A stretch of DNA of 53,739 nt from Hyphomonadaceae bacterium (GCA_027485145.1 JAIXRO010000088.1:1-53739), one strand, 5' to 3'. Positions 9,638 to 18,742 are shown, counted from the first letter of the stretch. Translations and numbers: made by a program. Notes: generated by a model from the letters alone, not told the origin.

Positions 9638-10899
9638 TCCGTCGCATGATGATGAGTCTGGCCGTCCTGGCGGCTGCGCCTGTGGCCTTGGCCCAAACCG
9701 TTGTTGTCTACGGCGAAAAAGTCTGGACCGGCACCAGCCAGGGCACGCTGGAAGATGGCGTCGTCGTGATCGAGAACGGCCGCATCACATCGGTTGGCAC
9801 AGCGCCGGCGCGTGTGCCGGCCGGCGCGCTGGAAGTGCGCGCCGAGTGGGTCACCCCCGGCCTGATTTCGGCTTTCTCGCGGACCGGTCTGTCCGAAGTC
9901 AGCGGTGTGGATGACGCCAATGACAGCGGCGCGGGCAAATCGGCCTTTTCGGCGGCGCTCAATGCCGCGGACGGGTTCAACCCGGACGCCACGCCCATCG
10001 CGGTGACGCGTCTCGAAGGCTTTACGCGGCTCGCGGTCGCGCCGGAGGCGGCCTCCAAACTGTTCGGCGGCCAGGGCTTCCTTGCCGATACAACCGGCCT
10101 CAATGGCAGCATCTTCGAGGAGCGCGCGTTCGCCTATGTCGTGCTCGGTGAAAGCGGCGCCTCGCTGTCCGGTGGATCGCGCACGGCAGCCTGGGCCTCG
10201 CTGCGCGGCGCGTTCGACGATGTGCGCTTTTTCGGCGCCCGCTACATGAGCCACAATGAGGGCAACGTGCTGACCCGCATGGATGCGCAGGCCCTGATGC
10301 CGGCCGTCCGCGGCGAGCAGCTGATCCTGTTCCAGGCGAGCCGGGCGAGCGACCTGAATGCGATCATGGATTTCCAGGAGGAGAACCCGTCGCTGAACGT
10401 GGCGATCGTCGGCGCCGATGAAGGCTGGCGCGTGGCCAACCGTCTTGCGGCGCTCGAGATCCCGGTCATCGTCGATGCCTTCTCGAACCTGCCGGCGAGC
10501 TTTTCGCAGCTCGCCGCGACCAGCGAAAACGCCAAGCGGCTGGCCGAGGCCGGCGTCACGGTGGCCATCGTTCACTTGGATAATGACAGTCACCAGGCCC
10601 GTCTTGCGACCCAGGTCGCCGGAAATGCGGTGGCGAATGGCATGCCGTTCGATGTCGCGATGAAGGCCCTGACCACGGCGCCGGCTGAAATCTTCGGGAT
10701 GACCGACCTTGGCGTGCTGGCGCCGGGCGCCCGCGCCGATGTGGTCGCCTGGGACGGAGACCCGCTTGAAGTCACCTCGGCGCCGGTCGCGGTTTACATT
10801 GACGGCGAGTCTCAGCCGATGGTGTCGCGGCAGACCAAACTGCGTGACCGGTACCGGAATCTCGACGAAAGTGAGCGTCCTCTGGCCTTCAAGCGATAA
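9634..10899 (+). CDS. Secreted amidohydrolase-like protein lacking most metal ligands
   Basis: A 421-residue paralogue of the preceding protein, with an ordinary signal peptide ending around ALA (residues 18-20). The fold landmarks align: EWVTPGLISAFSRTG with WVTPGIIDNHSHLG, and LGVLAPGARADVVAWDGDP with the C-terminal sandwich. The first HxH is replaced by Phe81 and Arg83, the HMH segment is replaced by LFQA, and the HH segment by GA. Only the last HxD (VHLD) is retained. It is therefore probably not a metal hydrolase on its own and may be a partner or regulatory subunit of the protein encoded at 8249. The ATGA overlap supports equal production of the two. Confidence 0.9.
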   Translation: MIRRMMMSLAVLAAAPVALAQTVVVYGEKVWTGTSQGTLEDGVVVIENGRITSVGTAPARVPAGALEVRAEWVTPGLISAFSRTGLSEVSGVDDANDSGAGKSAFSAALNAADGFNPDATPIAVTRLEGFTRLAVAPEAASKLFGGQGFLADTTGLNGSIFEERAFAYVVLGESGASLSGGSRTAAWASLRGAFDDVRFFGARYMSHNEGNVLTRMDAQALMPAVRGEQLILFQASRASDLNAIMDFQEENPSLNVAIVGADEGWRVANRLAALEIPVIVDAFSNLPASFSQLAATSENAKRLAEAGVTVAIVHLDNDSHQARLATQVAGNAVANGMPFDVAMKALTTAPAEIFGMTDLGVLAPGARADVVAWDGDPLEVTSAPVAVYIDGESQPMVSRQTKLRDRYRNLDESERPLAFKR

Positions 10900-10998
10900 A
10901 CTTTAAAGGTTTTCGCCTCACAGGTGAATGCGGCCCGGTCCTTGCTTGACGGGCGCAAAACTTTGGGTTTTTTCCGTTTCGTTCTGGAAGGGTGCGTC

Positions 10999-11925
10999 AT
11001 GACCGCTAAAATTTTGACCGATTGGGACAGCGAGAAGGCGTCCCGATTTGGAAATGACCTCATTGTAGCACAGCACACGCTGCACAAACGTCCGATGTTT
11101 TCGGATGCGGGCCTGGCCGACCTGCTTGACCGGTATCCGCGCGAAGCCTTCGGCATCCATACGATGGGTACGAAGCGTTCCGACAGCGATGGATTCCGGA
11201 AAGGAACGCCCGGCAAGCTCAACGGCGAGCAGCTTCTCGAGGCGGTGAAGCGCGGACGCCTCTGGATCAACCTTCGCAACGCCAACGCCCACCTGCCGGA
11301 ATATGCCGCGCTGTGCGACGAGATGTTCGGCGAGCTGGACGCCGCAAATGGCGTAAAGACTCTGAAACGCGATGTCGGCGTGCTGATCTCCAGCCCGAAT
11401 GCGCGCGTGTTCTATCACCTTGATATCCCGATGGTGACGCTCTGGCAGATCAAGGGCGAGAAGACGATGTACGTCTATCCCCGCGGCGGCAGGTTTGCCC
11501 GCGATCCCCAGATCGAGGCGATCGTGCTGCGCGAGCAGGAGGAGGAGATCGATTACGATCCGTCCTTCGACGACTATGCCCTCCCGGTCACCATGAAGCC
11601 CGGCGTGGTGGCCAGCTGGCCGCAGACGGCGCCGCACCGGATCGACAACAGCGATTGCGTCAACGTCTCCCTGTCCTGCGAGTTCATGACGTTCGACTCC
11701 CTGATTCACGCCAACGCGCTGTATGCCAATGGCGCGATGCGGCGCTGGTGGGGGCTCAATCCGTCGATCGAACGGGACGGCCCGCTGGCAAAGTATTCCA
11801 AGGCCGGCCTTGCCCGGGCGTTCAAGCTGTTCAACTCCGGTAAATACTTCGAGAAGCAAGTTAAGCCGACCTTCGTCGTCGATCTCGAAGCGGAAAATGC
11901 GGTGCGCGATCTCGTTGCCGCATAG
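10999..11925 (+). CDS. JmjC/cupin-like protein, possible 2-oxoglutarate oxygenase fold
   Basis: A 308-residue protein. The central FYHLDIPMVTLWQIKGEKTM segment and the later SWPQTAPHRIDN segment look like a double-stranded beta-helix of the JmjC-like cupin type. His140 and Asp142 form an HxD pair and His213 comes 71 residues later, which would fit a 2-His-1-carboxylate iron site. This is inference from spacing, not proof. The ATG at 10999 has a GGAAGGG ribosome site at 10986-10992; an upstream in-frame GTG at 10924 is less likely. Proteins of this kind are often linked to hydroxylation of proteins or small molecules. It stands alone, 99 bases after the amidohydrolase pair. Confidence 0.75.
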   Translation: MTAKILTDWDSEKASRFGNDLIVAQHTLHKRPMFSDAGLADLLDRYPREAFGIHTMGTKRSDSDGFRKGTPGKLNGEQLLEAVKRGRLWINLRNANAHLPEYAALCDEMFGELDAANGVKTLKRDVGVLISSPNARVFYHLDIPMVTLWQIKGEKTMYVYPRGGRFARDPQIEAIVLREQEEEIDYDPSFDDYALPVTMKPGVVASWPQTAPHRIDNSDCVNVSLSCEFMTFDSLIHANALYANGAMRRWWGLNPSIERDGPLAKYSKAGLARAFKLFNSGKYFEKQVKPTFVVDLEAENAVRDLVAA

Positions 11926-11975
11926 CCGCCTTAATCGAAGGCGATGAAACGGCGCCATTCGAGACGGGTAAAGTT

Positions 11976-12713
11976 ATGCTGCTAGCGTTTCTGTTTTCAC
12001 TCGCGATGACGACTGGCGCAGGCCCGATGGATGCCGCCCTTGAGGCAACGGAAGCCCCGGACACGCTCCGGGCGGCCTTCACGGTCGAACTGGCCTCGAA
12101 TTCAGCCCGGCACACCTATTTCTTCGATCCCCGCCTGCCGCGCGGTGAGCGCTGGGTCGTGGTCGACCGGCGCGGACATGATCCTGAACTCGTGTCGGTG
12201 GCTGAAGCCTGGGCCGCCGAGCCTGCGCCCGATGGCCGTCTTTTCCCGGATGATCTGCGCGAGAGCCTCGGGTCTTCGGTCGATGTGAACACGGACGGCG
12301 ACGCCTGGCGCCTCAGCTTCCGCCATCATCCGAACTATAACGATACCGAGTTTGACGTCTGGGCCGCCGAGCAATTGAAGGCCACCGCCTGGCTCGACCC
12401 GGTGGGTGAGCGGTTCCAGCGGATCGACTATACGCTGCCCAAGCCGGTCTCAGGCCCGACCGGCGGAAAGCTGACGCGCTATGACCAGAGCTACCTTCTG
12501 AAGACCGAGCCGCGTTGGGGATTCTCCTATGTCTCCGGGTTCACCATCGACCTGGAGGCGCGCGCGGCCTTCAAGCGGTTCGAGCGCCGCTACGAGGCGC
12601 GGGTGACGGACGTGTATTTCTTCTTCGCCAGCACGGACGCCGAGGCGGACTATGACAGCCGGCGCGCCGACGCCTTGCAGATGGCCTCTGGACCCGCAAC
12701 GCCCGGGCGCTAG
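11976..12713 (+). CDS. Secreted protein of unknown function
   Basis: A 245-residue protein with a short hydrophobic N-terminus (MLLAFLFSLAMTTGAGP), consistent with a signal peptide cleaved around residue 16-20. The mature part is acidic and rich in Trp, Tyr and Asp, with probable beta structure and no cysteines or repeats. I recognise no family. It lies 50 bases after the JmjC/cupin-like gene and 10 bases before the DUF1489 gene, so it may be the middle gene of a small plus-strand operon. The function cannot be stated. Confidence 0.8.
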   Translation: MLLAFLFSLAMTTGAGPMDAALEATEAPDTLRAAFTVELASNSARHTYFFDPRLPRGERWVVVDRRGHDPELVSVAEAWAAEPAPDGRLFPDDLRESLGSSVDVNTDGDAWRLSFRHHPNYNDTEFDVWAAEQLKATAWLDPVGERFQRIDYTLPKPVSGPTGGKLTRYDQSYLLKTEPRWGFSYVSGFTIDLEARAAFKRFERRYEARVTDVYFFFASTDAEADYDSRRADALQMASGPATPGR

Positions 12714-12723
12714 ACTCGGCGCC

Positions 12724-13140
12724 ATGACGATTCACATGGTGAAACTCTGCGTCGGCGCAGACGATATCGATGATCTGGCCGACTGGCAGAAGCGGCTGAT
12801 GAAATCGCTGCCGAACCCGGTGCACCATACACGCATGATGCCGAAGCGGGCCGAAGAGATGCTGGCCGGCGGCTCGATCTATTGGGTCATCAAGCGGGCG
12901 ATCCGGGTGCGCCAGCGCATCATCGACATTCGCACCGTGGCCGACGATGAGGGCAAGGACCTGTGCGAGCTGGTGTTCGATCCGGAACTCGTGCGCACCT
13001 ATGCCCAACCCAAGCGGCCTTTCCAGGGGTGGCGTTATCTGAAGCCCGCCGAAGCGCCGCGCGACCTGAAATCCGGTGAACTGGCGGTCGATCTGCCGCC
13101 GGATCTGGACGCGGCGCTAAAAGACGCCGGCGTCTGGTAA
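12724..13140 (+). CDS. DUF1489 family protein
   Basis: A 138-residue protein of the alphaproteobacterial DUF1489 family, recognised by MTIHMVKLCVGADDI, the HHTRMMPKR and GGSIYWVIKRAIRVRQ segments and a C-terminal PKRPFQGWRYL. The family is widely conserved and uncharacterised; its basic, soluble character suggests a cytoplasmic role with a nucleic acid or nucleotide partner, which is speculation. The ATG at 12724 is chosen because family similarity starts at its first residues, although the open frame continues upstream into the preceding gene's 3' end. Confidence 0.93.
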   Translation: MTIHMVKLCVGADDIDDLADWQKRLMKSLPNPVHHTRMMPKRAEEMLAGGSIYWVIKRAIRVRQRIIDIRTVADDEGKDLCELVFDPELVRTYAQPKRPFQGWRYLKPAEAPRDLKSGELAVDLPPDLDAALKDAGVW

Positions 13141-13232
13141 TCGGCGTGACGCTCAGTCGGCCGCCATTGAAAATCCCACCCGGTTGGTGGAAATAGCCGC
13201 TTTCCTGCTCCGGCTTCCTGAAAGGCCCCGCG

Positions 13233-13466
13233 ATGCCCCAATTCGACATGATCCTGATCACCCCGCGTGAAGCCGAAGGCGCCGACGTGATCGAGCACAC
13301 GGCCGGCCAGCCGGTCCGCGAGGGCGGCGGCGACGAAACCTATCGTTGCGGCGGCTGCAAGACAAAGCTGCTGATCAACGTGGCGCACCGGGATGCTCAC
13401 GGCGTGGTGGTGAAGTGCGGCAAGTGCGGCAAGATCAACACCGAACCGCATCACCACCATCATTGA
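13233..13466 (+). CDS. Small zinc-ribbon protein with natural poly-His tail
   Basis: A 77-residue protein with two CxxC knuckles, Cys39/Cys42 (CGGC) and Cys62/Cys65 (CGKC), 19 residues apart, a classic zinc ribbon. It ends in five consecutive histidines (73-77), which would add metal affinity at the C-terminus. The N-terminal 30 residues look like a short globular or beta segment. The start ATG at 13233 follows AAAGG at 13221-13225, an acceptable ribosome site. A nucleic-acid-binding or metal-handling role is plausible. I do not recognise a named family. The next gene, a TSUP transporter, begins 57 bases on. Confidence 0.85.
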   Translation: MPQFDMILITPREAEGADVIEHTAGQPVREGGGDETYRCGGCKTKLLINVAHRDAHGVVVKCGKCGKINTEPHHHHH

Positions 13467-13523
13467 GATTGCCTACACCGGCGGGATGATCGACACCGCA
13501 CCGGCGATCACCGAGGCGGGCGT

Positions 13524-14351
13524 ATGACCGAATTCCTGAGCCAGTATGGGGTCCTGATCGCAGCGCTTGCGGCGGTTGGCCTGTTTGCAGGGCTCGTCGC
13601 GGGCATGTTCGGGATCGGCGGCGGATCGGTGATCGTGCCGGTCTTGTACTTTCTGTTCGACGGGATGGGATTTGGCGAAACCGCGATGCATGTGGCGGTG
13701 TCCACGTCGCTCGCCACCATCATCCTGACCTCGATCCGGAGTGTCATGGCCCATCAGACGCATGGCGCGGTGGACTGGAACATCATCCGGACCTGGGCGC
13801 CGTGGATCATGTTTGGCGCGGCCTGCGGGATCGGGCTCTCCGGCATCATGTCAAAGCAGATGTTGCTCGGGCTTTTCGGTTCGCTGCTGGTGCTCTTGTC
13901 GCTGCAGCTGATCTTCGGCCGGCCGAGCTGGACGCTCGCGCCGCAGATGCCGGGCGGCGCGGCGAGGGCGGGTCTTGGCACCGCGGTTGGCACCTTGTCC
14001 GCCCTGATGGGGATCGGCGGGGGCACATTCGGCGTGACCCTGATGACGCTCTGCAGCACGCCGATCCACCGGGCCGTGGCAACCGCGGCCGGATGGGGCG
14101 TCGCCATCGGGCTGCCGGGAGCTTTGGCGGCCATTCTGGTCGGTTGGGGACGGGACGGCCTGCCGCCGGTCTCGCTGGGCTTCGTGAACCTGCCGGCGTT
14201 CGCCCTGATTTCCGTGTTTACCGTTCTCATGGCGCCGGTGGGCGCGGCCCTGGCGCACCGGCTGGATGCCGACCGGCTGCGCAAGCTGTTTGGCCTGCTT
14301 CTCGCAGTGGTCGCGCTTCGGATGGTCTGGCAGGCGCTGGGCGCCGGTTGA
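13524..14351 (+). CDS. TSUP (TauE/SafE) family transporter
   Basis: A 275-residue polytopic inner-membrane protein of the sulfite exporter TauE/SafE family. The duplicated family motif is visible as GLVAGMFGIGGGSVIVPVL near residue 20-40 and VGTLSALMGIGGGTFGVTLM near 155-174. About eight membrane helices are predicted, the usual number. Members export or import sulfite, sulfoacetate or other organosulfur anions. The substrate here cannot be fixed, and no sulfonate catabolic genes adjoin it. It is followed 69 bases later by the amino-acid dehydrogenase gene. Confidence 0.93.
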   Translation: MTEFLSQYGVLIAALAAVGLFAGLVAGMFGIGGGSVIVPVLYFLFDGMGFGETAMHVAVSTSLATIILTSIRSVMAHQTHGAVDWNIIRTWAPWIMFGAACGIGLSGIMSKQMLLGLFGSLLVLLSLQLIFGRPSWTLAPQMPGGAARAGLGTAVGTLSALMGIGGGTFGVTLMTLCSTPIHRAVATAAGWGVAIGLPGALAAILVGWGRDGLPPVSLGFVNLPAFALISVFTVLMAPVGAALAHRLDADRLRKLFGLLLAVVALRMVWQALGAG

Positions 14352-14420
14352 CCCTTCAACCGGCGCGCAGGTAGAGCGGCGAGGCCCGTTTCATTTTGAC
14401 CGTATCGCTGAGCCGCCTCC

Positions 14421-15482
14421 ATGTTCGATCACCCTTCCTTTGACGATCACGAGGGCGTGCACACGTTCTACGACGCGGCCACCGGCCTGCGCTGCGTGAT
14501 TGCTGTCCACTCCACGGCGCTTGGTCCCGCGGCCGGCGGGTGCCGGATGTGGAACTATGTATCCGGTGACGCGATGCTGACGGACGTGCTGCGCCTGTCG
14601 CAGGGCATGAGCTACAAGAACGCGATGGCGGGCATTCCGCTCGGCGGCGGCAAGGCGGTGATCTGGGGTGATCCGAAGTCCGGCAAATCGGCGGACCTGT
14701 TCCGCGCTTTTGGCCGCGCCGTGCAAAGCCTCGGCGGCAGCTACTACACGGCGGAAGATGTGGGCGTGGACGTCTCCGACATGGCGATTGTCCGGGAGGA
14801 GACGTCCTTCGTCGCGGGGCTGAGCGAAGGCGAAGCGGCGAGCGGCGACCCGTCGCCTGTCACCGCCAGGGGTGTCTATCTCGGCATCCGGGAAGTGGCG
14901 CGGCGCCTGTTCGGGACGGACGATCTCAATGGCCGCACGATTGCGGTGCAAGGCGTCGGCTCGGTTGGCGGCTATACCTGCGAACATCTCGCCGCTGCGG
15001 GCGCGCGCCTGATCATTACCGATATCGACGCGGAGGCGCTGGCTGCCGTGGCCAAGCGGACCGGTGCGCAGATTGTTTCGCCGAACGACATCTATGACGT
15101 CGAGGCCGATATCTTTTCACCCAATGCGCTGGGGGCTGTCATCAACGAAAAGACCCTCACGCGCCTGAAGGTGAAGGGCATCGCAGGCGGCGCCAATAAC
15201 CAGCTCGTCGTCAAGGAGATGGGCGAGTTCCTCCGCCGCAAGGGCATTCTCTACGCGCCCGACTACGTTATCAATGGTGGCGGCATCATCAACGTGGCTG
15301 CCGAAATTTCAGGCAATTACTCGCGTGAGTGGGTCGATGCCACGCTGGCGCGTCTGATCGACACGCTCGGGTCCGTTCTCGATGAGGCGCTGCAGTCCAA
15401 TCAGCCTACGAACTATGTGGCGGACCGGATCGCACGTGCACGGATCGCTGCGGCGCGGCCGGGTATGTTGCGCGGAAGTTAA
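14421..15482 (+). CDS. Leucine dehydrogenase-type Glu/Leu/Phe/Val dehydrogenase
   Basis: A 353-residue NAD-dependent amino-acid dehydrogenase. Lys66 (SYKNA) and Lys78 (PLGGGKAVI) match the substrate-binding and catalytic lysines of leucine dehydrogenase. The Rossmann motif VQGVGSVGGYTCEHL, ending in the acidic ITDID, indicates NAD rather than NADP. It would convert branched-chain amino acids reversibly to 2-oxo acids with release of ammonium, feeding branched-chain acyl-CoA breakdown. Leucine, valine and phenylalanine specificities are hard to separate by eye. Start at the ATG at 14421; the Shine-Dalgarno is weak. Confidence 0.93.
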   Translation: MFDHPSFDDHEGVHTFYDAATGLRCVIAVHSTALGPAAGGCRMWNYVSGDAMLTDVLRLSQGMSYKNAMAGIPLGGGKAVIWGDPKSGKSADLFRAFGRAVQSLGGSYYTAEDVGVDVSDMAIVREETSFVAGLSEGEAASGDPSPVTARGVYLGIREVARRLFGTDDLNGRTIAVQGVGSVGGYTCEHLAAAGARLIITDIDAEALAAVAKRTGAQIVSPNDIYDVEADIFSPNALGAVINEKTLTRLKVKGIAGGANNQLVVKEMGEFLRRKGILYAPDYVINGGGIINVAAEISGNYSREWVDATLARLIDTLGSVLDEALQSNQPTNYVADRIARARIAAARPGMLRGS

Positions 15483-15549
15483 CGCGCGAGCGGCAATTGC
15501 CGCGCTCACTGAAGCGCGATGTTGTGCATGTTCTTGTAGAAGGACCGGC

Positions 15550-15966
15550 ATGGATAAGCTCACTGTCCTCGTTGTGATTGCTGTCAGCGTGTTTTTGTAC
15601 TTCACGCATGACGCCGGCTTTCAGTTTGAGAGCGCGGGACCCGAAAAGCGTGCCGAGTTCGTTCAACGCCAGGCGCACCGCGCCGCATCCGGGGCGCATT
15701 TTCTCGTCAGTTCCGATCGGGACGCCGTGCGGGTTGCCGGTGACCAGAAATCCGTACGCCTGAAAATCCCGTCTGACCGGGCCGCAAACTTCGACCAGCG
15801 CCGGGCCGATGTCTTCCGCCAGGCCTGCGCCGGTTATCTGGGGTCTTTCCTCGATGAGCATGACGTCACGCTTCGCTTCGAATTCTATCGCAGTTCCGGC
15901 GCGATGGCGGGCAGCATGAAGATGTCGCCGGGCGCCTGCGCATCCGTGGCGAAATCCCTGAAATAA
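15550..15966 (+). CDS. Membrane-anchored protein of unknown function
   Basis: A 138-residue protein with one N-terminal hydrophobic segment (residues 4-18), which is a signal anchor or uncleaved signal, and a soluble basic domain with two cysteines (CAGYLG and the C-terminal GACASVA). The cysteines could form a disulfide if the domain is periplasmic. I recognise no family. The ATG at 15550 is preferred to upstream in-frame codons because the signal-like segment begins there. It lies 67 bases after the dehydrogenase gene. Confidence 0.65.
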   Translation: MDKLTVLVVIAVSVFLYFTHDAGFQFESAGPEKRAEFVQRQAHRAASGAHFLVSSDRDAVRVAGDQKSVRLKIPSDRAANFDQRRADVFRQACAGYLGSFLDEHDVTLRFEFYRSSGAMAGSMKMSPGACASVAKSLK

Positions 15967-16134
15967 GTCCGCGCGCACCAGCGGCAGTCGCGCGTCCTAC
16001 GTATTCTCCACAGGTGCGACCGATACCGGCGGGTGATAGCGTCCTGACGAGAAGAGACGAGCTGCCCGCCGCCGTTTCCGATTTCGGAGATGTCGTCTGC
16101 GGGGCTCGCCCGGACACGACTCAGGAGGCGGAGC

Positions 16135-16503
16135 ATGACTCTCAAGCGCATCACACTTCAACTGGCCCGCAATCCCGGACTGCCGGCCGGAGACCCTGAG
16201 CAGGGTTACATGATCGTCGCGCCGTTGACGGTCGCCGGGCAGCTTGATGCCGAGGCATGGCCCGCGCAGCGGAAGGCGTGCCGGGTTTACCGATTTCATC
16301 CGGACCCGGCTGAAAAGGCGGATGGCTGGCTTTCCCACAAGGGGCAGAACTGGTTTTTCCGCTATGATGAACAGGCGGAAGGTGAGGACGAACCGGTCTT
16401 CCGCCTCGCTGCCCACACGTTCCGGGAAGGTGAATACGTGACGATCAACCACCCCGGCGGGGACGCCCAGACTCACAAGGTCACGGACGTCTCTCCGGTC
16501 TGA
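16135..16503 (+). CDS. Conserved hypothetical protein
   Basis: A 122-residue soluble protein, rich in charged and aromatic residues, with segments RVYRFHPDPAEKADGWL, WFFRYDE and FREGEYVTINHPGG that look like a small beta-rich domain. A strong AGGAGG ribosome site lies 6 bases before the ATG at 16135, so the gene is well supported. I have no function to offer. It stands between an unknown plus-strand gene and the convergent TonB receptor, whose stop is 17 bases away. Confidence 0.78.
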   Translation: MTLKRITLQLARNPGLPAGDPEQGYMIVAPLTVAGQLDAEAWPAQRKACRVYRFHPDPAEKADGWLSHKGQNWFFRYDEQAEGEDEPVFRLAAHTFREGEYVTINHPGGDAQTHKVTDVSPV

Positions 16504-16519
16504 GGTCGGCACGCAGCTG

Positions 16520-18742
16520 TCAGAAGTTCCAGAGCAGCTGGACGCCGAACGTGCGTGGCTCGTTCACGAAGCCTGTCAGGTTGTTGAAATCGATCGCGCC
16601 TTCCAGAACCTCTTCATCGGTGATGTTCCGTACAAAGACAGACACATCATAGTCGCGGTCTGACTTGTAGCCGGCCTTGAGGCCGCCTTCCCAATAGCCA
16701 TCCTGGCCAAACTCGGCGCTGTCGTAGAGGAAGAAATTCGTCTCGCCCTTGAACGACCAGTCCGTGTAACCATAGACCTCGCCACCGGTGACCGGAACGG
16801 CATAGCGGGCCGTCACGTTCGCGATCCACCCGGGCGCGTTGGGAAAGGCGTTTCCGGAGATGTTGTAGCGCGTCACGGGGCCGGTGGGCGTGGTGACCAC
16901 CACCGCCGGGTCGAGCACCGTGCAGCGCGCACCGCATCCGGGCGCAAGGATCAGCGCGTCCTTGAATTCCGTGTGGTTGTAGGACAGGCCCGCCGTCAGC
17001 AGGAGGCGCTCGGCCGGCGCGGCTTCAATGTCTGCCTCGAAGCCGTAGCCTTCGCTCGTGTCAGCGTTGAAGAGCGACACGTCGTTCGTCAGTCCGCCGA
17101 CGATTGTCAGCTGTTGCCCGTCGATCTCGTAGAAATAGACGCTACCGTTGGCGCGCAGGCGGCGGTCGAAGAGTTCCGACTTCACGCCGGCCTCATACGA
17201 GAGGACGAGTTCGCTGCCGGCTTGGGAGGGCTGGCCGAAGCGTTGCTGGATCGTGGGGCCGCGAAAGCCCTTGGCAATCCGGGCATAGGTCTTGAGAGCG
17301 TCCGACACCGCATAGGTGGCGGAGACATCCCAGCTGACCTGTTCGTCCCCGATGGAGCGGACAGTTGCCGTCGTGAATTCCTTCTCGTCTTCCGTCCAGC
17401 GCACGCCGCCGCTGACTTCGAGCCGCTCCGTCACATCATAACCAATCGAGACGAAGATGCCCGTGCTCTCGGTATCAAGGGAACGGCGCGCGACGGTTGT
17501 CTGCGGGCGGCCCGGGGCGAGGCTGTTGAAACTGCGCGAGACGATGTCGACCGTCTCGTCGAACAGGAAAACACCGGCCTGGCCGCGCAGACGTCCGCCA
17601 TCGTCAAACACGAAGCGGATTTCGTGCGTTGTCTGATCGAGGTCATCCACCGCGCCGCTCGTTTCCGAAGCAAACGGAATGAAACCCGGTCCGAAATTTC
17701 CGGCGCCCAGAAACGACGCGCCAAAGCCGCCATCGATATCGCCGCGGCTTTCGATTTCGGCTGTCTCGACGCCGAAGACATAGGTGGCCTTGATCGCATC
17801 GGTCAGCGACTTGTCCAGCCGCAGCGTTACGCCTGAGGTGTCCTGACTGAGGAAGTTGTCGCCGTCGTAGAATACCGTGTCGCGGTCGAATCCTGAGCCG
17901 ATGCCGCGCTTGCCCTGATCAATGATGTTGGCGCGGAACAGCCGCGCGTCGCCGTCATTCGAACGGGCATGAAGGTTGAGAAGGGCTTCGAAATCCGAAC
18001 CTTTGGGCGTGAACAAGACCTGCGCGCGGCCGGCCACTTCCTTGAAGCCCTCATAGCGGTCGCTTTCGCCGGTCAGGGCGTTGTCCACATAGGGGTCGCG
18101 CTCCTGGTAGAGGCCGGACAGGCGGACCGAGAGCACATCCTCCGCCAGCGGAAGGTTTACCGCGCCCTCGACATCACGCGTATTGTGGCTTCCGTACGCG
18201 GCGCGGACGTAGGCTTCAAATTCGTCCTGCGGCTTGCGAGAGTCGAACTTGATGATGCCACCCGGCGTGTTGCGGCCGAACAATGTGCCTTGCGGACCGC
18301 GCAAGACTTCAATCCGCTCCAGATCGAAGACCGGGAAACCCTTCAGGATCGGGCTCTCATAAGGCACGTCGTCATAAACGAGGCTGACCGGCTGTGAGGC
18401 GTTGAGATCGAAATCCGTGTTGCCGATCCCTCGGATGTAAAAGCGCGGGAAGGCGCGGCCGAATGAACTCTCGGCCACAACACTCGGCACGCGGGCGGAG
18501 AGGAAGCGCACGTCGGCGCCCGAAGCTTTCAGCGTGTCCAGTTTCTCGCCCGACAGGGTCGAGATCGAGACGGGCACGTCCTGAAGGTTTTCTTCCACGC
18601 GGGTGGCCGTAACGGTGACCGGCGCGAGCCGCGTGTCCGCCACCTCACCGGGCGTCTGAGCGAAGGCGGGGACGCCCGACACGCACCCTGCGATGAGGCC
18701 GGCGCTGGCAAGCAGATGGCGGAGGGAGGTGTTGGACGGCAT
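16520..18742 (-). CDS. TonB-dependent outer-membrane receptor
   Basis: A 740-residue outer-membrane transporter. A signal peptide ends around VPAFAQ. A TonB-box-like DTRLAPVTVTATR stretch leads into the plug domain (DVPVSISTLSG, RFYIRGIGNTDFD, IEVLRGPQGTLFGRNTPGG). The 22-strand barrel ends in Phe (VQLLWNF), as expected for BAM recognition. The class resembles the receptors numerous in Caulobacterales, Hyphomonadaceae and sphingomonads, which take up carbohydrates, lipids or siderophores. The substrate is not evident. The ATG at 18742 follows an AGGTGA ribosome site; a GTG three codons upstream is also possible. No TonB/ExbBD genes are in the window. Confidence 0.96.
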   Translation of the reverse strand: MPSNTSLRHLLASAGLIAGCVSGVPAFAQTPGEVADTRLAPVTVTATRVEENLQDVPVSISTLSGEKLDTLKASGADVRFLSARVPSVVAESSFGRAFPRFYIRGIGNTDFDLNASQPVSLVYDDVPYESPILKGFPVFDLERIEVLRGPQGTLFGRNTPGGIIKFDSRKPQDEFEAYVRAAYGSHNTRDVEGAVNLPLAEDVLSVRLSGLYQERDPYVDNALTGESDRYEGFKEVAGRAQVLFTPKGSDFEALLNLHARSNDGDARLFRANIIDQGKRGIGSGFDRDTVFYDGDNFLSQDTSGVTLRLDKSLTDAIKATYVFGVETAEIESRGDIDGGFGASFLGAGNFGPGFIPFASETSGAVDDLDQTTHEIRFVFDDGGRLRGQAGVFLFDETVDIVSRSFNSLAPGRPQTTVARRSLDTESTGIFVSIGYDVTERLEVSGGVRWTEDEKEFTTATVRSIGDEQVSWDVSATYAVSDALKTYARIAKGFRGPTIQQRFGQPSQAGSELVLSYEAGVKSELFDRRLRANGSVYFYEIDGQQLTIVGGLTNDVSLFNADTSEGYGFEADIEAAPAERLLLTAGLSYNHTEFKDALILAPGCGARCTVLDPAVVVTTPTGPVTRYNISGNAFPNAPGWIANVTARYAVPVTGGEVYGYTDWSFKGETNFFLYDSAEFGQDGYWEGGLKAGYKSDRDYDVSVFVRNITDEEVLEGAIDFNNLTGFVNEPRTFGVQLLWNF

